Assembly (NCBI GenBank): GCA_963995525.1
Contig: OZ023206.1
Coordinates: forward strand, 48,121,585 to 48,185,584
Direction of reading: 5' to 3'
DNA: 64,000 bases
DNA from: Escarpia spicata
Lineage: Eukaryota; Annelida; Polychaeta; Sabellida; Siboglinidae
Shown piece by piece: positions 57,017 through 64,000 of the stretch (the stretch's first letter is position 1; each line of letters opens with the position of its first letter). The notes below the pieces were generated by a model that ran no database searches, had not been told where the DNA came from, and worked only from the letters and a program-made list of their open reading frames with translations. The position numbers were made by a program, and so were the translations under genes.

Positions 57017-57894
57017 CATATGCTGGTAATAAGAGTCTTTTATAGGCACAAATTTACAAACAGAGTGATGGGAAGGTCGTATATCTGCCCATTAACCAGA
57101 AATGACATAATTTGACTTATTTGACTAGTTCTCTACCGATTCGTCACGTTTGGACCTATGTTAAAGTTGTAAATGTATAGGCCAGGAGAGGCCTACACCT
57201 AACCAAATGGTCGACAACCTATGTCATATAAGAAAAGACGTCACTGCCCTGTTTAATTACATCTCTGACTTATTTTTAGAGTAAAAAGAGAAAAAAGAAA
57301 CAAGAGACACGAATTTTTGCAGTACTCATATGTGGTTCAATACTTGTCCACTAGGGATGATGTTTGTAGTTCGTGATCTATCCGTCAGGGGGCTCTATTG
57401 CACGCAAGCGTGCAAGAGACGAATTTGGGTAGTACTCGAACATTTAGTTCAAAAAAATTATAATCTTTAATCTATCTATAATCACTATTTTAGTTCATGA
57501 CCTATCCGATAGGTGCCGGTACTGGTAAAACTATTTTAGTTCTAAAACATTCGCTATGTGGCGCTGTTTTAGTTCATGACATATCCGATAGGTGGCGCCA
57601 CTTCACCTACAACCTTGGCATTTACCTACATCCGGGTACTTTTGCACCAGTTTGGTGCAAAAAAAAATTCATCAGGTTCAAGGTAAATGAGTGTGTGTGT
57701 GTGTGTGTGATAATATACACCAGTGACACCAGATACACACTCGTACATACGCGTACACACTTGTTCGCTTCTCGTTATATTGCATTACCTCTGTTTTTAA
57801 AAACATTGTTTTATTCGCTCCATGTCTTTCTAGAATGCAGTGCTAATGTGTCATCCATTTGCAGACAGCGGAAGCAAGCCCATAAAAGGCGTAG

Positions 57895-60144
57895 TCGACT
57901 GGCTGCACAATTTTACCGAGATTTGGACAATTCAAGGAAGGCCATTATCAAGCAAGAACGGTTGACCGCAAATACAAAAAGCATTACCAACGGGCTCGAC
58001 AAGCTGTTCTGGATGGCAAAAGGAATACACCAAGAACCAAAACGAGAGCACTGTTAAGACACCTGCATGTTTCGAAGCATGTCAGAAAGACGTTAGAGTT
58101 TCACCATGCCCTAACAAACGACTTGAAGGATACCTACAGACAAGCCTCATCCGAGAGGGGACGCCAGCAGTGTGTGAAAATAGTGACGGGAAGAATTGTC
58201 AAGCGGTACCGGATGCAGCGATTGGCTGAAGACGTATTAGGATTTTCAAGAAACCGGTGGTACAGCTACAGCGGTACGAAAAACAAAGACAAAAGGTACA
58301 CATTTGAGCGGCAAAGGAAAGCTAATGCTGCAGGAGAAGCGTTGAAGACATCCGTAATGGACTTCCTGTGCAGAGATGACAACAGTCGCGTCACACCAGG
58401 CAAGAAACAGACGATCACACGAAACAAAAGGAAGCTGCAGAAACGACTCCTCACTGATTCTCTGTTGAACGTGCACCGAAAGTTTCTTGCCGAGTACTCA
58501 CACAGGATGATCTCCTACTCCCTGTTCTGGAAACTACGCCCATTCAGGGTAGTGCATCCCTCATTGGATGATCGCGATACGTGCCTTTGTAAGACACATG
58601 AAAACCTTGCCTTTATGGCAAATAAGCTCTACCATGTGGACATTCTGCAAACAAAGAACATACAGCAGTTAGCTGACAGCATCAGCTGTGATCCCGCATT
58701 GAAAGCTTGCATGTACGGTGAATGCCAGACTTGTAAATACGCTATTCCAGATGTCAACCAGTTTGATCAAGAAGAGGTAAGCTACACCCAGTGGCGTACC
58801 GTTGCAGAGCCTCTTGACAATGAACGCACGTTCAATGTCACCAAGAAAGTGGAAGAAACAGCAACAAAGCAAACTCTGCTAGAGCGATTCCAAAATAGCC
58901 TAAGCAAGTTCAGACGGCACGTATACACGATCAGGCACGATTTTGGTTTGCCGAGAGCTGCGAAGAAATCTGTCACCTTCTGAATGTATGATTCACGTAG
59001 ACTTTTCTGAAAACTTCTGTTGTAAGTTGGGAAGTGAGATCCAGTCTGTCCATTTCGGTGGATCACACAAGCAAGTGACGCTACACACGGGCGTTCTGTA
59101 TGTAGGAGATGTGGATCAACCGATCCCATTCTGCACATTGTCCCCGCCCAACCGACATGATCCGACTGCAATTTGGACATACCTTGCGCCACTGTTTACA
59201 TGCAAGTGAGTCATCCAGACATCGAGATCCTGCATTTCTTCAGTGATGGTCCGACGTCCCAGTACAGACAGAAGATAAATGTCTTCCTATTCAGCACACA
59301 GATTTTTTATATGGGCTACCAAGCAGGGTCATGGAACTTCTGGGAGGCAAGTTACGGAAAGGGGGCCCCGGATGGCATCGGAGGTGCCATCAAGCGAAAG
59401 GCCGACAGATTAATCAGCCTAGGGCATGACATCCCTGACGCAGCCCATCTATACAGGGCACTGATCCCGGAATCAACGATCAAGCTCTTCTTCGTAGAGG
59501 CAGATGACGTGGAAGAAGCAGCCATCCCCGAAAAATTACCAGCAGTGCAAGGAACCATGAAGCTACACCAAGTCATCACACTGGTTCGTGGCACGATCAA
59601 ATATCGCGATGTCAGCTGTTGTTGCAACAACCCTGAAGCACTGAATTGCATGTGCTACGACGTCAAGGAATTTACCTTCCCTACCAGAGTGCAGCCAGTT
59701 GCCCCTGCCAAGCCTCCAGTCACTGACCAACGGGTTCCTCTTGCGCTGCCTGCTGCTGATGTACAACTTGTCACACAAGTACAACAGACCAGTTCTGCGA
59801 AGCCTGCCGTTCCTACACAGCTGTCACTGCATCCCGACTTAGTTCCGGTAGAACAAGTTGAAGAGCTGTATGAACTTCAGGGGAAATGGTGCGTTGTGTA
59901 GTATCAGGGAAACATCTATCCTGGTATTGTCACTGACATCGATGACGTGGACATTGATGTCAAATGCATGAACAGCGAGGGTCCGAACCGGTTTTATTGG
60001 CCACATTATCGGGATGATGTTTGCTGGTACCCAGTTGAAGATGTCCTGTGTCTCATCCGTGAACCAGAGAAAGTTGGGAGTAGGCACGTCCAGGTTCTGC
60101 CACATCTCTGGGAGCTCATTCAACAGTATTTACACTCTGCTTGA
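57895..60144 (+). pseudogene. transposase-like protein of unassigned superfamily, broken
   Basis: A broken frame of roughly 700 codons. Part 1 (open from 57895 to 58983) is basic: RKYKKHYQRARQAVLDGKRN, then EYSHRMISYSLFWKLRPF, CLCKTHENLAFM and CxxC-like KACMYGECQTCKYA. A one-base shift near 58940 leads to part 2 (to 59209): CMIHVDFSENF, QVTLHTGVLYV. A second shift leads to part 3 (from about 59200): EILHFFSDGPTSQYRQKINV, GSWNFWEASYGKGAPDGIGG, AIKRKADRLI. The conserved acidic blocks (HVDFSEN, FSDG, E..YGKG.PDG) look like a DDE/RNase-H-type core, which is my inference. After an in-frame TAG at 59899-59901 the frame continues with YQGNIYPGIVTDIDDVDIDV and FYWPHYRDDVCWYPVEDVL, a tudor/chromo-like domain ending at 60144. 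An upstream exon may join at the acceptor-like TTTGCAG near 57864. I recall relatives in many invertebrates but no name. Confidence 0.6.
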
Positions 60145-60790
60145 CTCGTGAGATTAAGGACGGCTGCATAGACATATACTCTTGTTTGTGCTATGGTGCA
60201 TGTCTATGGGTACAACATTTCATAATATGTGCTACCTATATAGTTATAATATGATAGCAATGATGGTGTGTGATTGTGCGCTCTATGTATAACTCCACTA
60301 AAATACATCAATCCATAGTATTATATGTTAAACGTAACCATTGTTTACACTTTTATTATTTTAGTGTCAACTCTGTTACTGCCAATTAAGTCAACTCTGT
60401 TGCCGGTACTATAAACACTCGATTAGCAGTTATGGTGTATGCTTTTGTGCACTATATATAACTACACTAGATTGCAACAGTTCATGGTTTTATACGTCTT
60501 ATTTATGTATTGATTACGATTGTGGCATGTGCACTTGTACATTAAATGACTCCACAATGCATACATTGTAAGGCTGCACATTTTGAACATATGTGCTCCA
60601 ATGATGTTTCATCGAATAAATAAGGTTTTTTAGATTATTGTAGTAGTTTTGAAAAATGTAAAAATAATTCGCCAATATGTACCGAATTGGGAGAATGACC
60701 CTTATATGGATTAATATATGTCAACAAAACAAGACTTGCATTAATTCATCTATGTATAAGTAAATCCTCCTTCCACTGCTGACTGGTATC
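60145..60790. other. 3-prime flank of the transposase-like gene
   Basis: AT-rich, no gene. A possible polyadenylation signal AATAAA is at 60615-60620. No terminal repeat could be paired with the upstream side. Confidence 0.4.
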
Positions 60791-60955
60791 TAAAGCCCGG
60801 CGCACACGAGCGGATCGGCCGCGCGGCGCCAGCTCACGAGGCCAACTGCTGAGCTGTATTTATTATCAGCGTTGCCCGCAGACGAGTGGATCTAGCTTAG
60901 CTGCCAACTCAGCCCACAATGCTCTGCGCAGCTTCACTCGCGATAAAGGGTAAAC

Positions 60956-63463
60956 ATGGCGTCCATTGGTACCGATGCGGAAGAACAGACGGATGAACAG
61001 GCGCTGTTATTTCTCTTACTGGTAAGAAGACGGCGACGCTTGGCAGCAATGCGATCCAGGCATATTTGGGAAAGAAGCTGGATCAGAAGACGGGAAGGGA
61101 GGGGAGTATATGGCACGCTGCTGCGTGAACTGGATGCAGAGGACCCGGAGATGTTTCGGCGTTACCACCGCGTTGATCGGGAATCATTCCGAACGATCCT
61201 TGCCATGGTGAGCCCGCACATCCAAAAGGTGGACACGAATATGCGGGTCAGCATCACCCCAGGTCAAAGACTGTCTGCAACTTTGCGATTTCTGGCCACT
61301 GGTATGCATTTCACTTTCATTTATAATATAGTAATTAATAACTGTCTTTTCCCTACTTCAAAAATATTTAATTAACAATATAATAATAGATTCTCGAATA
61401 TTTAGATTCATATAATACATAAGAAACTGGCGGCAGATTAGGTCAAATACTTTTATTTAATCCATCATATAATTGATACACATAGTTAGTAAGAATTGTC
61501 TGATATGAAAGTTGTTTGTAGCTAACGATTTTATAAATAACTTGTCCTGATAATACAATTTAAAATACCACGAACAAAAATCAATTTTACAATCATAATG
61601 AAAAACACAAGTCAATATTTTTCAATCTTGAGCAACAGATAGTTTTATCAAACATCAGACAAAGCAAACAATGGAAGTCAAGCATTTGGATATTGATGTA
61701 CAACAGCAATTTTTTTCAGGTGAGAGCTTCGTCAGTCTTTCGTTCGCATACCGACTAGGAGAAAGAACGCTGTCATGCATTGTCGATGAGACATGCGTAG
61801 CACTGGTACATGCCATGAAAAACAAGTACTTGCAGGTAGATAATAATCCATTTAATAGTAATGATAAAATACTGACTTCTTATGCGTCAATATCGTTGGA
61901 AATCAAGCTAGCAATAATTTTAGCAATGAAAAGTGAAATATTCCGGCGAAGACGGTGAAGATCACGAATATGGAAAAAACAACATCAGATCAGCAACATC
62001 CTATTTTACGATGCACGGAAAAACTACAAGCTTTTCACATACGAAATGGTACATCACTGGTAATTAAAGACGTTGGGTGAGTTTTGACTATTTGGAGGAG
62101 AGAACATTTGACCAGTTGGCGAGGGACTGGATTGGGTTTGCTGAATGGGATCAGGGAATATTTGCGTCTGTTGCATGGGGAATACCTGTGGTTGTGGCTG
62201 CTGGAAAAGTGTCCCCATCTGTGCCTGGAATAGGATGTTGCTGATCTGATGCTGTGCTATACATCTAGTTCTAGCATCTAACTTCTCTAACGTTTCGCCT
62301 ACGTAAGTGCCATAACTGGCACACTCCCCAGATAGCTTTGCTTTTTTGCTTTCGTTCCTTTCCGAAATTGAATTCGCAAGACCCTGCATCACTCTAAACT
62401 CTTCCTCGTCCCTTTTCTTTTTTTGAGACTTTTGCCTCTGTTTAAGGGGTAGCTTGGTCGACTTCGGTGTCGACGTCATAGCCCCCTCTTCTGCCAGTTG
62501 AGATACCTCAATCTGACTTATCTGGCTGTTATCATCGTCATCACTACCATCACCATCACCTTCGCCGGCATCTAACGAGTGTTGACTCATATCAGGTGAT
62601 GACTGAAAACGTAAAACAACAATTATTAGTGAAAATATGTAATGTATGTTATTCAGGTACCTGCTTCAGAAGACGACTGGCGTAAAGTTGCAGATGAATT
62701 TGAATCGAAGTGGAACTATCCCGGCTGCATTGGAGCCATAGACGGCAAACATGTAGCAGTCAAACAACCAGCCGACAGCGGTTCAGAGTTTTTTAACTAC
62801 AAGCATTTCTTTAGTGTTTTGCTTGTAGCACTTGTAGATGCCAACTACAAGTTCATGTATGTCAATGTAGGTGCAGCTGGGCGTGATGGCGATGCTGGAG
62901 TCTTTTCCAACTCATCACTAAAGAAAGCGTTGGACGACAACTCTCTTAACGTACCTTCCCCCCTAACATTGGAAGGAATGACCAATAAACTACATCATCA
63001 CATAGTAGGTGATGACGCCTTCCCCCTAAGAGTTGACATAATGAAACCATATCCTCACCGAAACCTTGACAAACCAAAGCTTATTTTCAATTACCGTCTG
63101 TCACGAGCTAGGCGTGTCGTAGAAAACGCTTTTGGCATTCTGTCAAACAGATTTAGGGTGTTCCTGACTACCATCAATTTGGCACCCGATAAAGTAACTG
63201 ACATCATCCTGGCTGCTTGTTGTCTGCACAATTATTTAGTAGACACAAACAAGCACACATACATCAGTGTGCAAGACACAGAAGATAGTGAGCACAACGC
63301 GGTTGCTGGTGCCTGGCGAACCGACCCTACATTAACAGGTCTGTCTTCCAGCTCTGACAGAAACCCAACTTTAAGTGCAAAGGAACAACGAATCATGCTG
63401 ACGAAATTCTTTCTGTCAGAGTCTGGAGCAGTTCCATGGCAGGACCATATGGTCTCTCTTTAA
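60956..63463 (+). CDS. PIF/Harbinger transposase (HARBI1-like nuclease), three exons
   Basis: The transposase cuts and joins element ends in the nucleus, normally together with the Myb/MADF partner. Proposed exons: 60956-61301 (MASIGTDAEE to LRFLATG; donor ACTG/GTATGC), 61720-61835 (ESFVSLSFAYRLGERTLSCI to NKYLQ; acceptor TTTTTTTCAG, donor CAG/GTAGAT), 62657-63463 (VPASEDDWRKV to the stop; acceptor ATGTTATTCAG). Joined length is 1269 bases, 422 residues, with no stop and consistent phase, the usual size for the family. DDE_Tnp_4 signatures: GCIGAIDGKHVAV (first D), VNVGAAGRDGDAGVFSNS, HHIVGDDAFPL (second D), SRARRVVENAFGILSNRFRV (E). The first exon holds RRYHRVDRESFRTILAMVSP and a basic RRRRRLAAMRSR stretch. 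All catalytic residues are present, so this copy may be active. Confidence 0.88.
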
Positions 63464-63783
63464 AGCGACCCGGTCTGTTCCTTAACCCGAATAAATGTTA
63501 CCTATTCTTACATACATTGACTTGATTTATTTCATATCTATTAAAACAAATTTACATCTATACGTACAACATTCAGATTGCAGACAGTGTCTCTTCCGCC
63601 CACAAAAGGCGCCAGAAACTGCAATCGTTCCGTCAGCCACGCTGTTCGTTTTGTAATCTGCTTACGAGCACTGCCACTAGCAGCCGTCTTCCTCGCCTTT
63701 CCGTAGCTGTTCCGGAGCTGGCGAATTTTGTTCTTCACCCAATCACCTGAAAAAGGAGATAATAAATATTTGTATTTCTCCAT
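62054..63783 (-). CDS. MADF/Myb-like accessory protein of the Harbinger element, partial
   Basis: This minus-strand gene overlaps the transposase. Exon to the right: about 63743 down to 63541, after acceptor TTTTTCAG, reading GDWVKNKIRQLRNSYGKARK, ASGSARKQITKRTAWLTERL and QFLAPFVGGRD, the second half of a MADF-type DNA-binding domain. Last exon: about 62605 down to 62054, after acceptor GTTTTACGTTTTCAG, reading SSPDMSQHSLDAGEGDGDGS, an acidic stretch, basic KLPLKQRQKSQKKKRDEEE, then YGTYVGETLEKLDARTRCIA and ISNILFQAQMG, a conserved C-terminal helix, and a Gln/Pro-rich tail. The exon-1 donor is uncertain. The first half of the MADF domain must lie in an exon beyond 63783, perhaps outside the window. 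In this superfamily the partner binds element DNA and helps the transposase enter the nucleus. The large transposase exon sits antisense in its intron. Confidence 0.7.
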
Positions 63784-64000
63784 TTTATTAGTTACAGGCA
63801 GTCAGTTATTAAGAATTAAAACATAAACAATTTGAACAAACGTGACTTAGTGTTGACTTTGGACACCATGACATAATTCCATGGAATAGATCAACTGTAG
63901 GATTTATTAAATAGTAAGCTATATCGCGAATAACTCGTATTCATAGGGCCTTTGGCGGCCGTGTTCAATGTATATGAAAAGGAAAAAAAATTTTCAGTAC

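Larger units (their letters stand above)
48158..57669. mobile_element. 9.5-kb giant inverted repeat (foldback-like element)
   Basis: Left arm 48158-52914 and right arm 52980-57669 are reverse complements over their whole length, around a 65-bp centre. The outermost matching words are TGCACCAAACTGGTGCAAAA-type palindromes followed by GTACCCGGATGTAGGT. The innermost are GTTGGGGTTAACCTCGCGA and its complement. The arms share, in order from outside in: an outer module, a 166-bp tandem repeat, a roughly 40-bp minisatellite, a 51-bp minisatellite, a TAG array, and a 1-kb inner module. There are scattered substitutions, unequal repeat numbers and one large insertion in the right arm. There is no transposase gene inside. 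I found no clear target duplication, so element against segmental palindrome is not settled. Confidence 0.88.
60794..64000 (+). mobile_element. PIF/Harbinger DNA transposon, right end outside the window
   Basis: The left end starts AGCCCGGCGCACACGAGCGG after TAA (60791-60793), which fits the TWA three-base target of PIF/Harbinger elements and their GC-rich GGCGCACACGAGCGG-type ends. A second, diverged copy of the end motif (GCAGACGAGTGGATC) follows at about 60878. The element holds the two standard genes, transposase and a MADF/Myb-like protein, in opposite orientation and overlapping in extent. No matching right terminus occurs before 64000, so the window cuts the element. Confidence 0.85.

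Noticed and set aside
48158..57669. Giant inverted repeat as a sequencing hairpin or assembly artefact
   Set aside because: The arms differ by substitutions, unequal tandem copy numbers and a 1.17-kb insertion, which a fold-back read error would not produce. Raw reads would still be needed to exclude misassembly fully.
57497..57863. First part of the 57497-58057 frame as the start of the transposase-like gene
   Set aside because: Its first half is the outer palindrome arm plus a GT run. Only the region after the acceptor-like TTTGCAG near 57864 looks coding.

Overview
This is animal nuclear DNA, most likely from a marine invertebrate. It is AT-rich and has introns, many animal-type retrotransposon classes, and repeated C2H2 zinc-finger genes with HTGEKPY linkers. 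There are no bacterial operons or ribosome-binding sites. I cannot name the species; the element mix would fit an invertebrate deuterostome or a lophotrochozoan. I see no ordinary single-copy cellular gene that I would trust. The window is a zinc-finger gene cluster that has been duplicated, degraded and repeatedly invaded by transposons.

Layout. 1-3.2 kb: a LINE scrap, then zinc-finger unit 1 (decayed). 3.3-6.7 kb: an L2-like LINE on the minus strand. 7.3-8.4 kb: a broken member of a repetitive gene family of unknown function. 8.4-14 kb: a GGAA microsatellite and dispersed non-coding repeats. 14.0-16.8 kb: a nearly complete Penelope-like element (PLE) with GIY-YIG endonuclease, mixed inverted and direct terminal repeats, a hammerhead-ribozyme-like motif and an 11-bp target duplication, inserted in an older LINE (13.85-19.1 kb). 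That LINE also holds a hAT-like relic. 19.2-27.6 kb: zinc-finger unit 2, tandemly duplicated (2.2 kb), the second copy split by a 3.3-kb CR1-like LINE. 28-32 kb: featureless AT-rich DNA. 32.3-34.9 kb: zinc-finger unit 3, split by an 868-bp terminal-inverted-repeat element and ending in fifteen nearly identical 84-bp fingers. 35.3-43.0 kb: LINE fragments, including a minus-strand LINE with a PHD finger and 2A-like motif, a nested truncated CR1 copy, and a head-to-head plus-strand LINE. 45.8-47.9 kb: zinc-finger unit 4, the best preserved, with ten fingers and then a nonsense codon.

48.16-57.67 kb is the most unusual object: a 9.5-kb near-palindrome with about 4.7-kb arms around a 65-bp centre. 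Each arm carries the same series of nested tandem repeats, a long TAG array and a decayed single C2H2 finger. The arms differ in array length and by a 1.2-kb insertion, which argues against an assembly artefact. About 0.2 kb beyond it lies a broken transposase-like gene of a superfamily I cannot name (57.9-60.1 kb). The window closes with a PIF/Harbinger transposon (from 60.79 kb) whose three-exon transposase looks intact and whose MADF-like partner gene runs antisense through the same interval.

Insertion order can be read in places: LINE then PLE; LINE then hAT-like relic; zinc-finger unit then CR1; zinc-finger unit then terminal-inverted-repeat element; PHD-LINE then truncated CR1. All homology statements come from reading the sequence and remembered family motifs, with no database search.
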